The notes under the pieces were generated by a model. That model was not told the DNA's origin and ran no database searches. It saw nothing but the letters and a program-made list of their open reading frames with translations. Source: Owenia fusiformis (lineage: Eukaryota; Annelida; Polychaeta; Sabellida; Oweniidae). Taken from it: DNA of 64,000 bases. Positions within the stretch are counted from its first letter, which is position 1, and each line of letters begins with the position of its first letter. Shown piece by piece: positions 1 through 13,700 of the stretch. The translations under genes and the position numbers were made by a program. The stretch is from the NCBI GenBank assembly GCA_903813345.2, contig CAIIXF020000003.1, forward strand, positions 23,079,248 to 23,143,247, given 5' to 3'.

Positions 1-460
1 TTCCTCAATGATGTCATAATTCAATTAAAATGACTTAATCTTCCAAAATGACATCATCCATATAAAAGCGCATAGTCTGAATTTTTATGATTTTTTGCTA
101 ACATTTCAGAACAAAACAAAATTCAACAAGAACACAAATGTGTACATGTCCCCACCTATGGGTAATCCTGTCAAATGATTATCCTAAAAATGAGTAGACA
201 AGACTTTACCGACACAATTTGAGGACGGAGAATACAAAATGGCCATCTTAAAATTTACCAAGAATGACAAAAAATTAGTCAGTTCTAGATTTTCATACTA
301 AGAACCACCCCTGAAAATTTGAAATTGATCCCTCACACAGTTAACCAGAAAACATGTAAACAAGACGTTACAGACAAGATTTGAGGACAGAAAATCCAAA
401 ATGGCTGCCTTGACATTTATCCAGAATGCCAAAAACTAATCTGTTCTAGATTTTCATACT
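1..460. repeat. 162-bp satellite array, left segment
   Basis: This is a tandem array of a unit of about 162 bp. Its landmarks are 'tttcatactaag', 'aatttgaaattgatc', 'gtagacaagactttac' and 'aaaatggctgcc'. The 'catact' landmark falls at 294 and 455 here and at 1955, 2117, 2279 and 2441 to the right, which gives the period. The units differ by point changes, so the array is not fresh. A 1.5 kb transposon at 461-1955 splits it. The same family recurs in reverse orientation at 62800-64000. Confidence 0.85.
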
Positions 461-1955
461 CACGGGGTGCCATCGAATAATTTTGGCAACGTACCGGAGA
501 ACGACATTTTACTAAGAAATGGCAATAATTTAGCACAATATATTTTTTAACTAGAGTTCTACTTTGATTTTGACAAAAGTAAGTATACCATGCAATGGCT
601 ATTTCATTCATGAGTTTGTAGGAATTCTGTTGGAACCCAGTTCTGATCAAGTACGAAGTTATTGAAATCGGCGCAGACGGACTTCACTCCGAAAGATGGT
701 TTTTCAATTATAACTTTTCACAACATTTAAGTATAGACTTTTGAAAAAAGTACAGAATAGTCCTTATACTTTTGAATAATTCTGTTATTTCTGATTCACA
801 CGACTCTGATTTGTTTAATTAAAAAAAAGTTTTAAAAATATTACTTAGGAACGTAACCGGAGCTGGGAACGTAACCGGAGCAGATCAGTTGAATTATTTA
901 ATCAAAAAAATATATGATTTAAAGCACATATACTAATTTAAAAACATACGGGATTGTTCGAATGCGTATTTATTACATTTTATTTAAAGAAAAAAAATTA
1001 TCCATTGTGAAAAATTAAATTTGGTATTTACCATGCATAAGTGCACTTACCTTAGAAAGGCTATCAAACATAGAACAATCATTGTATGGAGAATGAAGTG
1101 ATTAAATGTAGTAAGCAAATAATTCCATTTGATTTCACCCATTGTATTTGTTCAGCGAACTATTAGAACCCACTCTGTTATACTAATTTCGTATATATAT
1201 ACTGTTTATACATACATATATGTATTATACTTCTAAGACAACTTCTCTTTTTCAGGGGAAATAAAAGCATTTAAATCCTAGATTATTAAAAAAGTTAGGA
1301 TACAACGAACTGTATATAGCGTAGGTGTGTTATGTACTTGTCATGTGCTCGACCAAATCGAATCAACATATGCTCTCTGAAATTCTTCACCTAACCCCCC
1401 CCCCTCCATATAAACGTAAGATGTTTGAGTGAGTGCCCGTTTATTGTTTTATGCAAAACCAGTTGTTATCCATCTTTGTTTCGATGCATTGATTTTCCTG
1501 TAAGTGAAGGGTAATAAATGCTCATTTTAACATTCATATGTGTTTGTAAATAATATATATGCTTTAAATCATATATTTTATTTTTTAAATTATATAATTC
1601 AACTGATCTGCTCCGGTTACGTTCCCAGCTCCGGTTACGTTCCTAAGTAATATTTTTAAAACTTTTTTTTTAATTAAGTCTATACTTAAATGTTGTAAAA
1701 AGTTATAATCGAAAAACCATCTTTCGGAGTAAAGTCCGACTGCGCCGATTTCAATAACTTCGTACTTGATCAGAACTGGGTTTCAACAGAATTCCTACAA
1801 ACTCATGAATGAAATAGCCATTGCATGGAATACTTACTTTTGTCAAAATCAAAGTAGAACTCTAGTTAAAAAATATAATGTGCCAAATTATTGCCATTTC
1901 TTAGTAAAATGTCGTTCTCCGGTACGTTGCCAAAATTATTCGATGGTACCCCGTG
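461..1955. mobile_element. Long-TIR (foldback-like) DNA transposon, 5-bp target duplication
   Basis: The two ends are inverted copies of each other: the left reads CACGGGGTGCCATCG inward and the right, reverse-complemented, reads CACGGGGTACCATCG. The arms run about 460 bp (461 to ~925) and 400 bp (~1555 to 1955). The right arm lacks about 90 bp found in the left near 745-835. The flanks carry the direct repeat 'atact' (456-460 and 1956-1960), and removing the element restores a normal satellite unit, so this is a clean insertion. Each arm has a ~70-codon open frame, but it is the same sequence in opposite orientation, so I read it as arm sequence and not as a gene. The non-repeated centre (about 925-1555) encodes no transposase, so the element is non-autonomous. 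The terminal CAC and 5-bp duplication resemble Transib/RAG-type elements; that assignment is tentative. Confidence 0.85.
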
Positions 1956-2560
1956 ATACTAAGAATCATCCCTGAAAATTTAAAATTGATGTACCAAACA
2001 GTTCACCTGGAAATGTGTAGACAAGACTTTACAGACAAGATTTTAGGACAGAAAATCCAAAATGGCTGCCTTGACATTTACCCAGAATGCCCAAAAACTA
2101 ATCAGTTCTAGATTTTCATACTAAGAATCATCCCTGAAAATTTGAAATTGATCTACCAAACGGTTCACCTAAAAACACGTAGACAAGACTTTACGGGCAA
2201 GATTTTAAGACGGAAAATCCAAAATGGCTGCCTTGACATTTATCCAGAATGCCGTAAAAATTATCAGATCTAGATTTTCATACTGAGAATCATCCCTGAA
2301 AATTTGAAATTGATCTACCAAACGGTTCACCTGAAAATGCGTAGACAAGACTTTACAGACACGATTTTAGGACGGAAAATCCAAAATGGCTGCCTTGACA
2401 TTTACCCAGAATGCCCAAAAACTAATCAGATCTAGATTCTCATACTAAGAATCATCCCTGAAAATTTGAAATTGATCTACCAAACGGTTCACCTGAAAAC
2501 GCGTAGACAAGACTTTACAGACAAGATTTTAGGACGGAAAAATCCAAAATGGCCGACAAT
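1956..2560. repeat. 162-bp satellite array, right segment
   Basis: This continues the 1-460 array in the same orientation, with about 3.7 units and landmarks at exact 162-bp steps. It passes into a non-tandem stretch at about 2560 ('aaaatggccgacaataaaaaag') that belongs to the same element, because the copy at the right edge of the window also continues into it. Confidence 0.85.
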
Positions 2561-2691
2561 AAAAAAGTGATTATGAGTTTTTGCTGAAATCTTTTTACAA
2601 AATTATCACATATACCTACTGTTAACAATAACATAAGCTTTTACAACAAAGTACACCTGAAATTATTTATAAAGCTACTAAAAAGTTAAAG

Positions 2692-3959
2692 CATGAAAAC
2701 TGAAAAACACCATTCAATATGATACAAAGTATTATCGTGCGCTAACTTTTCTTAAAACATTCAAAATGGCTGACATGACTGAGCTAACAGGTCCAAAACC
2801 TAATCAGATCTAGAATGAAGTGAGCTGAACAAGATGTTAAAGTTTTAAAAGCAACTGTGAAGCCGTTTTTCTTAAAGTTTGCAGACAAGGATTTTAGCAT
2901 TTGACTTCAAAATGGCCGACAGGAAGTAGGTATCGAGTTAATTTTTTTTCATCCACATCTGTATGCACTCATAAATTATCCCTGAAAATTTGAAGGTGAT
3001 ATCTGCAGCGGTTTTGGAGAAAACTCCCGGACGTACGGACGGACAGACAGACGGACAGACAGACGGACAGACAGACGGACGGACAGACGGACGCGCCTAG
3101 GCCGACAATATGGCCCCACACTATGTGGTGGGGACATAATAACAAAATACATTAACAGACATGATGATACAGCAAAATTACATTCTAAAATTGTTTCAAT
3201 AAAATGTTTAAGTTCAAAAAAGACTTTGGCAACATCCCTACATGTCTTTATATATTTCTATATTCTACCATGTCATTTCAAAAATGCTCCACAAAACATG
3301 AAATTGATGAGAATGACACCAATAAAACAAACATGAAAACTGAAAAACACCATTCAATATGATACAAAGTATTATCGTGCGCTAACTTTTCTTAAAACAT
3401 TCAAAATGGCTGACATGACTGAGCTAACAGGTCCAAAACCTAATCAGATCTAGAATGAAGTGAGCTGAACAAGATGTTAAAGTTTTAAAAGCAACTGTGA
3501 AGCCGTTTTTCTTAAAGTTTGCAGACAAGGATTTTAGCATTTGACTTCAAAATGGCCGACAGGAAGTAGGTATCGAGTTAATTTTTTTTCATCCACATCT
3601 GTATGCACTCATAAATTATCCCTGAAAATTTGAAGGTGATATCTGCAGCGGTTTTGGAGAAAACTCCCGGACGTACGGACGGACAGACAGACGGACAGAC
3701 AGACGGACGGACAGACGGACGCGCCTAGGCCGACAATATGGCCCCACACTATGTGGTGGGGACATAATAACAAAATACATTAACAGACATGATGATACAG
3801 CAAAATTACATTCTAAAATTGTTTCAATAAAATGTTTAAGTTCAAAAAAGACTTTGGCAACATCCCTACATGTCTTTATATATTTCTATATTCTACCATG
3901 TCATTTCAAAAATGCTCCACAAAACATGAAATTGATGAGAATGACACCAATAAAACAAA
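2692..3959. repeat. Near-identical tandem duplication (640 + 628 bp)
   Basis: 2692-3331 and 3332-3959 are direct copies. The only difference I found is one fewer 12-bp unit of the GGAC/AGAC tract in the second copy. Each copy contains 'aaaatggctgacatgactg', a (ggac)n/(agac)n tract (3034-3093 in copy 1) and a terminal palindrome, 'gccccacactatgtggtggggac', followed by 'ataataa'. The near identity means either a recent duplication or an assembly artefact such as collapsed or duplicated haplotypes. Confidence 0.92.
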
Positions 3960-4334
3960 CTTGTGGGAAACTTAAAATAAACGTAATTCACATCATTTGG
4001 GAGCGCCAAAGATTAATAGACATATAGATTATTATGTCACGTAGATTGTGGAGTCTGAACTTAAAGCACTTGGCAGCTCAGCTTTAACATTCTAATTCTA
4101 GACATTCAAGTGATCTAAGAAAATACAACGCTATATGTCATACTTTCATCTCTGCTGATAAGAAAAATGAAACTTAAATTTATAAAACATTATCCACAAT
4201 GTTAATGATACATGTTAATCATCACATCCGCCTCAATTCATAAAGTCAACAACACTTTTGGAACGGTATAAAAAATGGTGTACTACATTGGAAACTGACA
4301 TCCCAAAATTTTGTTAACAATAGATCTGAAAGCA

Positions 4335-4447
4335 AGGTATTAACATGCAAAATGACACCATTCTGTTAAAGACACCAATGCTGAATACCATCCCCCCCAA
4401 AAAAGATGGAGACTAAAACAATATATCATCACTTCTGGAGGTGACGT
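4335..4447 (+). repeat. Short dispersed repeat 'taacatgcaaaatg', copy 1
   Basis: This is a ~115-150 bp family that opens with 'ggtattaacatgcaaaatg' and closes with a small hairpin, 'accacttctggtggtgacat' in better copies. Here the closing hairpin reads 'tcacttctggaggtga'. Copies also occur at 6568, 13871, 33353 (reversed), 48703 and 53041, and a truncated reversed copy at 26100-26132. Confidence 0.75.
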
Positions 4448-5886
4448 AAAAATGAGCAATGCCCTGAAATCATTGTCACATCATTCTCTATATAAGAGTT
4501 TTTTTCAATCTCCTTCCCAAGCTGATTTTTACAAAAAAAGCTGGAATAATATAGGCCTATTGTCTAGACATGACTGAGAGGTAACTATAGTTTATGATGT
4601 AAAGATTGTTGAATCTTAAACAATATAAGTCATAAATAATTTTTAGTACAAGTTAAAAATATGATGTTGGCAAAATAATGAGTACATATTAGGATTAACA
4701 CACTTGTTACTGATAAATTATTTAATCACATGACACCTGTACATATGTGTAATATATTTGTTGTCTTCAAATAAAGAAGATGCTCCAATCTTATCTCATA
4801 CAACCTGACCTATCCCATAATCCTCGTATAAGTCACATGACAAGGACCAACCAATCATATTTGAGGATTCCATCATGACATTGTTTCACATACACAACCA
4901 TCAAAATACTTTGTTGACTATTTACAGAACCTGAGATTAAATGGCAAACAGTTCAAATGTTGAGATTTATCTCGATTAAAATGCTCCCATAAATATGTGT
5001 CGAAGATAAGGGAATTAAAATGAAACCAATTTCTGATATTGGTCCAAAGTATGTTGCTGCTGAGACAGTGAAGTATATCTCTGTGATAACCTATGGCCCA
5101 ATGTTTGATTTAAACATCTTACAAACTCTTCAGACTCCATCCCTTGACAGCCCCTTGACAGGGGGCATAGCGATGTAACGTCAAAATCACATAACTTCAA
5201 TTGTTTAAACATGTTGCAACTTCATTCTGTGAATTAGTTTAAAAAGTATGTTTTACATATCACAAACCTGTTGCATTTATTTAGTTTATAATCATGAATT
5301 CATATCTTAATATAACTGTTTTCAAAATTTTGTCTAATTTAGAAAATGATGAATAAAACACACCAGCAGACACCATAGAAACAACAACAAATACTTCAGT
5401 ATGAAAACCTGCGCAGAAAACAAATATTGGTCTTTTTCACCCATTGGCCGATTGCCTGATTTCTATGAACAGGATGTTATATATGTCTGATCACATATTG
5501 AGATATTTAACATCCTAATTGAAGACAAAATAATTTTTTTAAATTGTTTTGAATTTAAGCAAATACACTGTTTGTCATCAATGCATCAAAAGTACATAAA
5601 CAAAGTATTAGACAACCTCTATTAGATCTATATTCTAAAGTAGGAAAATTACCTTGAAAAAATTGACGGAACTTTGAAGATATGTTTGTTATATTGATTC
5701 CCTCTGCGTTTTTAATGATTATGCATAACTCATACATGTTTATGAATCATGAAAGACATTGCTCAATTTATACATACGTAGTGTGATTTGACAGCTGATA
5801 TTATAGGGAAATAGTCTTTATATGGAACCAATAATTCTAAATACACTGTGAAACTAAATATCTTTTAGAGTGAATACAGTGGATTC

Positions 5887-6075
5887 TTTCTCAAGTGGGT
5901 GCAAAATTCTCATTTTCACATTTCAGACCAAAATTGGTCAAATTATGCCCATTTTTCATGATTTTTCTCATTTTCAAGTGGGTGCAAATAGATTTTCATG
6001 TGGGTACAAGCCTATTTTCAAAATATCAGGTGGGTGCTGTGCCAGTGACCTCCCTGTGCTGGGGAGGTCACTGGA
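5887..6075 (+). repeat. Dispersed 'caagtgggtgcaaa' element, copy 1
   Basis: The element contains 'tcaagtgggtgcaaa' twice and 'aattatgcccatttttcatg'. It ends in a 12-bp perfect hairpin: cagtgacctccc, six bases, then its complement (about 6042-6073). Related copies lie at 29128, 34850 and, reversed, 50757. The reversed copy has 'agtgatctc' at both ends in inverted orientation, which suggests a MITE. Confidence 0.7.
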
Positions 6076-6567
6076 ATACCTTGGCAGCATTATTAACTCT
6101 GATATAACTTATATATACTTTTCCATCAGAAACATATTTCTCTACAGAGGAAACCAACTGCAACTATCTATGGTGACCACTTTACGGCAACACTACAGCA
6201 AGAAAATTGTTTCTATATATACATGAACACTGTAGGATAAGTCCATTGTTTTAGTACGCTGTACCAGCAACATTGAGAGTTATGTAAATGTATCTTGATA
6301 CCACCCCTATTTCATAAGATGTGTTATCAAAATACTGAATACAAGGTGACATTCACTGCTTGCTTATCATACCAGAACACAACCTCTGTCTAATTCAATA
6401 TTTGCGTAAACTCTCTGGACCACGGATAGTATCAGTACCCCCCCCCCCCCCTTTAAATATGATGTTGGTATTTCCATACAATTAAAAGCTTTTTTGTTCA
6501 TGGTATACTTCTCATTCTCGATGTCTCATTTTCAAAACATAATCTCAATGGTATGCTTCCTATAACA

Positions 6568-6705
6568 AAGCACTAACATGCAAAATGTTACCACCTGCCA
6601 TTTGTAACAGACACAAAATACCAACCACCGAACACCAACCACTGACTGCCAAACACCATCCACAAAGACTTAATAATGATGTGTCACCACTTCTTGTGGT
6701 GAAAT
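6568..6705 (+). repeat. Short dispersed repeat 'taacatgcaaaatg', copy 2
   Basis: This shares the 'aacatgcaaaatgttaccacc' head, the 'gccatttgtaacagac' block and the 'caccacttcttgtggtga' hairpin tail with the other copies. It carries an internal duplication of 'ccaaccaccgaacac'-like words. Confidence 0.75.
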
Positions 6706-9700
6706 AGTGAGTGACTGAGCATTCACATCAACCCAGTATTCGTTTCTGTTCTGTCTCCAAATATTTGACATCAATGTGATTCATTTATGTGACATATTCA
6801 TGTGACATCATAGCTCTTAGATTATGGGTCAACTCTAGCAGCTGCTCCCTCCGCTCCCCCTGGCTATGGGCCTACTTATTTAGGCACTACAGAATATAGA
6901 CTATCATATAGAATGCAACAAAAATAAGATGTGTCCTCAACAAATATGCCAAGCAGGTTTAAATTAGCAGAGAGGGACAATAAAAAGCCCATACTTCATA
7001 TGATTTACAGATACAGAAGTGCCATATAGGAATTAAACCAATTCAATTTTCTCTCAAAATACCTATAATGTGTGGACTTTGATAGCAGTGGAGGTTTTTA
7101 GGAAAGTATTAAACAATTGATAAACGATTGATAACAGGGAAAATAATATCAAAAAAAAATATGGTGAGATCAAAATATACTTTCAGAACTCCATCAACAT
7201 TTTATGGTGTAAAACATTTCAGGATGAAGTTTTGCATGCTTGTATAATACAACATCATATTCATACAAGTGGATAAAAGACTCTGAATAGGCATTGAAAT
7301 TTCACACTACCACATGCAACTGCAACCCGCAAAACATGTCCTAATCCAAGCTCCCAATACAAAATCGCATTCATCAAAATTTAAGACTCTCAAAGGTTGC
7401 TTAGCACTCACAGAGAGAAAATATATACATGGACTCTGTGTATACATACATCTAGTATTATGCAAATAAGATTAAGAAAGTTAAGGTCTGGGTTTAAGAT
7501 TCAGAGCCAGTGTTCAGACTCTCTATGCACTCCTATTGTTTGGTTTTGTATACACAGTGAACCATTCATCATTCAAATGTTTAAATACCCCTTCAAACTT
7601 TTGAAAACGTGATGTCTAATAACAAGGAAATACAGAAACTGGCATTTTAAATCATGTGCTAAGAATCCAGGCGAATACTTGTTTGTTTCGATTTGACTTG
7701 TAGTTAAAAACTAGGTATTGATATTGCGTCAAGTGATGCTGGAATTTTAAAAACATGTTTTTATTGAACCAATCATATATAGAATCAGCATATCTTAAGT
7801 CAGCTTGACCTTTGGAGCTTTCTTGATTTTGTCTAAGGAGGTAATAATAGGTCCAGAGACATCATAACTTATTTTTGAAAATGTATGCAACTCAATACAA
7901 AGTCAATCATCATACAAACTCCATATATGCAAAATGTATTTTCCTTGTCATTTCGCTTCAAGGTTAAACGAAATGCATCATTTTCTTTAACCCTCATTTT
8001 TTTTACTTGAGATGACAACATCTTTTTTCCATGTTCTGTCTGTCTGCATGTACCTGAGAGATGCTGGTCATATATTACCAGGGACCAGCTACTTGAGGTG
8101 TAGAACCTACCTAGTTCAATCACTATGGTTACAATCAATATGGCTGAAGATATCCAGAAATATTTGAAGAACAAATACCCCTATCTTGCACTATAGTATT
8201 GCAATAAACATCATCCATTGTCATTATCATTGCTTAAATATTATAGCAGAGGAGCTCAGAGGGGGAGACAAATTATTATAGATGCAGGAGAATTGAGATT
8301 TATTACATACAATATGGCATATTACATACAATATGGCGATAATTGAGTTCCCTTGTACAAATCTATAAAACAGTTTATTCTTCATCTTTCATAGTAAGCA
8401 TCAATTTATTTTTCATAAACATTCAACTTTCAAAAGACATCTACTTCTATTTAATGATTATCATTATTAAGCCCCATTGACATTGCAAAATACTTTCAAA
8501 AACTGGATGCAAAAGATCCCAGGTCTGTAACCTACCATCCCTCATAGAAAAACTGGAATTATTACAATGTCAAATATTTGCAAAAGCAATTAAAACAGAT
8601 ATCGCATGAGCCAAGCATGGACAGATGAGTATGAAATCCATATTATAAATCATTCAACACAAAAAATAATTTTATCCGTATATTCCAGAAGAAAAAATAA
8701 ATACAGAGTATGACAGTGTTAAGGAGGACATAGTTACTCAGACTCAATAGATGCATGTATAGGGCATATATCTGAAAAGATTTCAAAGAAGTTATAGAAT
8801 TTTTTCTCTTCAAAACAGTCAAATCGCATGCTGATTCACAAGTCCCAACCTCTGAAACTTTACATCCCACGCTCTCACAATAAATGTTTTACTTACACGT
8901 ACTTTCTATTTCTAAAAACTGAACAGCTTTTCTAATCAACAAACATCCCAAATGAAACATGATCTCAATAAAATAACAACAATAGACTTCTACCTTTAGT
9001 CAGATAGTCTGTAAGAAAAATCCCAGAGGTCATATTTGGAATGTAACATGAAGTGTTAAAGAATATAAGACCCAACAAGGATGTATTAAAAATATCCCCA
9101 ATTGTATAAAAATGGCAGAAAATTAGGTGCTTCTTTCAAACTTTAGGGAGAAAACTGTGAAAGACAAGTAACCCAGTAGCTTATGTGGTATCTATATATT
9201 TTGATAAATTATGAATATGTGTACTTATCAACAATCACGTATACATACATACAGTTGCAATGACATTCAAAATGACCAGGTTCTAAGAAACACTTATCTA
9301 AATATGGGCATGTAGTCCCGTGAGCTCGTCACCAAGTAACGTTGTTGACTTAAGTCTGATTGTTCTGAAATTTATCCTCCTTGTGGAATGGCACTCTGAT
9401 AACCTCAACATTATATAGTGAATCAATCAAAACCTAAAAAATCATCATCGCTACGATATATCTAAGCAACTCATAAATTTAACCCCATTTTTCCCATAAA
9501 CCACAAAAACAAGATGAACTGATGAATAAATTGTCACCAAGGTTGACAAAAGTTACCATGTTACAAATACAAAATCATCGAAGCAAAGTTGTTTCATCGT
9601 ATTGTCTTTTCAATGGTAAATCAAATGTTCGAACAAATGAAGAAATTGGATATAACTTGATAAAAAAATGAAAGATGATGTCAAACATCTTAAAACTGCT

Positions 9701-10617
9701 GTTATCAAGCTGGGCTCTCACAGTAGCAAAGGATCACACATAATTATATTGTCTAGTGTTTGCTACATATCTTGGTTGCATAGGACACTTATAGATAAAA
9801 TATATGTAGGTAGATTTAAGTGTTTGTTTAAAGCGACTGAATTTATTTCAGAAAAAGAAACCTCATCACTTGAAAAAGGGATAAGAAGGAAAATGGCTAA
9901 ACAATCGCATTTCTTACATTTTGTTTAAATAATGCCTACATGAAATCGAGTTAAAATGGGATTAAAATTTGTTTAATAATGACTACTAATTATGGCATCA
10001 TTTTAGCCAATACCCCTTTTTCTAAAACTTCTTACATTTTATTGATAAATATCACTGACTACAAAGTATGACATCATAAATCTAGCCAATATACAGCTTT
10101 TCCAAGGTTCACAAAAGGGACCAAGATCTATTCAGCGAAGGTCTTAAGATACAATAATATTTTTATTTGTGGTAAGTCTACAGAACAGGCACATCTTTTC
10201 CCACATTCTCCAGTATAAACCTTGTACCTGCATCGGTTCCCCTGCATCTATTATTGATGTTGTTTTATATATAAAAGCAACCATTGAAAAATTGAACACT
10301 CTAAGACATCAATACTGTTGCTATAGCAACTGCATCATAGATATAACCAGACTAAATAATAAATAACTGAAATCAATTCTACGATATGCTGTTGCTATGT
10401 CTACCATTGTACCATCTTAGATGATATCCATCTGGGTGAAAGGGACAATGATTATGCATTCAAAGTCAACAATTATACATTAATTTCTCTCACTCAGAAA
10501 TAATTATATCTTCAAGGAACTACTGAGTTCAGCAAGTAACATTTGGATATAGTTTAATAACTCTCTCATACTATTATACATGTAATAAATAACCTTTAAC
10601 ACTGCCTTGATTAAGTG

Positions 10618-10789
10618 CAGGGGTATCATTACAGCAGGCGACAGGTGATTTTCACCAGTTGTTTCACAAAATCGCCTGTTGAGTTAAGGGAATTATCAAC
10701 CTTTCCATGTTAAATTTATGATTTCCATTAATTTTGCCTGTTGTTTTCATTTATTTAGCCTGTTGTGAGAAATTCTAGTGAAACCCCTG
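10618..10789. mobile_element. Small MITE with CAGGGGT ends
   Basis: The left end reads CAGGGGTATCATTA and the right end, reverse-complemented, reads CAGGGGTTTCACTA; 12 of the first 14 bases match. The 172-bp interior has repeated 'cctgttg' words and no coding potential. I could not define a convincing target duplication. Confidence 0.55.
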
Positions 10790-13700
10790 AAATGGCTAGT
10801 GGCTACTCTGCATGTGCAGTATTTGATTCAACTTCTTCAAAGAAAGCTTCAATCTTAGGATTTAAAAGAAACATCTAAACTCGCAGAGCAAACAAGAACT
10901 TTTCTTTGTTAGATGGACAATTTCTAATATATGATTATTTCCTTATGCCATTGTTGACACAATATTGACCAGTACTACCGGTATATGTTTTTTTCTGCTC
11001 ACTGATTAGTGAATTACTGATGTGAGACATTCAATACCTGGATATTTGGATATTGAGGGACAAAATTAGAACAAAGTTGAAAAATTTGATGAGAAATTGT
11101 TGAATCGTTGAGTCGTTCCATTTCCTCTGGTAAAGGCTACAAACTAGCAATCAATATGACACAAATACAAAACTGCAGGAAAACCATTATAGTGATGATC
11201 TAAGATGCATCTATATACAAATATTGGTTCTAAATCTTTCTTTGTTAAAATGTTGTTGTATGGCCCAACAGGTGCATTTGATACAACAGTCTGATTCAGC
11301 TGGATAATTCATAATTGTTAATATTGTTAGATAATAATACCCAGGCAAATGGATTCAAGTTTTTGTTACTTGTTCTTCCCACTATTATATAACATGAACA
11401 TATCTTTTCACAATTTTTGCATGGCTTCACAATATTGACATTTGATGTGTTCAAATGAAAAATCATTATTCTGACTGTGGTTTCATCTTTAAAAGAAAGA
11501 TGAGAAACATGAAACCACCTTTAAGATGCATGAACTGTGACAAAGTGACAATGCCTACCACGCTCTCAGTGCAGTTTTCATCTTTGTTCACATCCTAACC
11601 AACAAGCAGAACCTTATACAACATTATGCAAGATCACTGGTCTATACAAAAAGAAAATGACACATTATAATGTTAAAAGCTGCATTCATCCAGAGGTTGG
11701 CTGTTGAGTATGGTTAGTGGACCAATACATTGCCAAATAATGTTACACAATATAGCCCTTCAATATAGTAAATCATCTTAAACTTCCAAGGTGGTAATAG
11801 CACAAGTTGGTGAAACTGAAACCTTGTGAATCAAAATGAATCAAATTGAGTTTGGAGAATTTCTTTTTAGGTTTTGATATAAAGCTCAGATTATAGTTGC
11901 AAAAAGATGAACAATAAGCAACTTTCAAAGATATGAAATTAAGATGTATACCATCCTTCTAGATAGGTCCTTCCCTGCTTTCATAGCAGCTCATGTAATA
12001 CAATGAATTACTCTTGGGCCAAGGATGGATGTACACAGTATAGTGTCTAAACTAAATGACCAAAGTAAACCAATGTTCACTTCTCATATTGGTGACATAG
12101 TTTTACTTTACTGAATATATATCAATTGTTATTATATAATATTGTTACAGCATATATTTTTCAATCTCAGTTGGGGAGCTGATGTTAACAGATCATCCAA
12201 AGAACTTGTTTTTCTCATACATGACAAACAAGACACAGGTTGCCATGGTGAAAACCGGTTGTCATGTACACCTGCATCATAATTCCTTTCTTCCTCTAAT
12301 TTCTGGGTGGTGGACAAAGACAAAAATAAAATGCCCAACAAATATTGATAAACACTCCCAAGTCTGTACCATTTATGATGAAACCACAATATGTGGTAGT
12401 TTCTTTGGAAATACATGCACTTTGGATGAGGGAGAGGAATAAGAAGATATTAACCAATTAAAGCTGAACCGGAATTCTGAAAACAGTTCCGAAAAGAAGT
12501 ATTTTGGCAACTAATTTGATTCTGTTTATAACATGGAAAGAAGTTATAAGAGAAATCTAGTGGCATTAAAGATAAATATGTACATCTCCTCTGTTTTCTG
12601 ACAAAATCATCATCTCAATGATTATGAAATCTTTTGGAGGGGGAATCCAATGAGTTGAAACTTTTACAAAACTAGACACATGATGCTGTAATCTTTTTGA
12701 AGCAACAAGCCATAAAATTGCCTGGTTGAAAAATTCTTGCCTAATTCTACATAATCGCCCAGCATCCAACAAAAGTTCTACCTGGATGAATTTGATATAT
12801 TTAGCAACAGTGGTTTCATGTTTACCAACCTGTACTTGGAGTTTCACAAAATACATGCTTATTTCACTCTGTTTCTCTCAAATTTGAACAAGGCATCAAC
12901 TTTTCTAACATTTCTATATAAATTAATTTATTAAATATAAGTTTGTTGCTTTATTCCTTGCTAATTTCTCTTTATTCTATTAAATTTCACATTTGTATAA
13001 CATGGCCACCGAGACACTTAAATAATGGAAATGACATAAACCAATACAGAGGTTCAAAATAAGAACATTTACCACCCGGCACTACAGATAGAAATCATGA
13101 ACTTTCATTTTTCATCAAAATAAAGAATTAAAAAGAAAATCAAATGAATTATCAAAACTCACAAAAATTGTGAAAACCAAACTTGAATTTTAATCCTGTG
13201 AAAGGATTACAAATATTCTTTTCATCACATTATATTCGTTACCTGGACCTGCATCAAGAAAATATAGCATGTTGCCTAATATTGCACATTATTCAATATT
13301 ATATGACAGAGAGATACAGTTGAGCAATATTAAATTTCAACATGCTTTATTCCATAGTAACTTGATAGAAACTGGTTGGGAACAATATTTGACAAATTAA
13401 CGACGTTTTTTGAATCTATATTAGACTACAGTTTTATGTGGGTATATAAACGAAATTCTAAAAAACTGTAAAATCAAGAAACTAATGACCAACCAAGACA
13501 GTGGGAGGTCTCGACTAGAATTGAATGTCCAAAATATAAGTCTCTGATCAGACTATGGAGGAATCTCCATATATTCCCCCTAGTTGGGTAAGCCAGGATG
13601 ATTTGAAAAATGTGGTAAATTCTACAGAAAAATGATCAAAATTTTTACAAATTGGCGCCAAATGTTATATACAAAGGGGCCAAAATCTTTTCTTATAAGA

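Noticed and set aside
417-650. Matching ~70-codon frames at 417-650 (minus) and 1766-1975 (plus), which look like a conserved protein family
   Set aside because: They are the two inverted arms of one transposon, so the similarity reflects the repeat and not protein conservation; no domain is recognised.
9668-9928. 86-codon open frame (MKDDVKHLKTAVIKLG...)
   Set aside because: No domain, no splice context and base composition like the surrounding non-coding DNA; consistent with chance.
12132-12856. Overlapping open frames of 86-96 codons on both strands
   Set aside because: Frames on opposite strands of the same AT-rich DNA, no recognised motif and no flanking splice signals.
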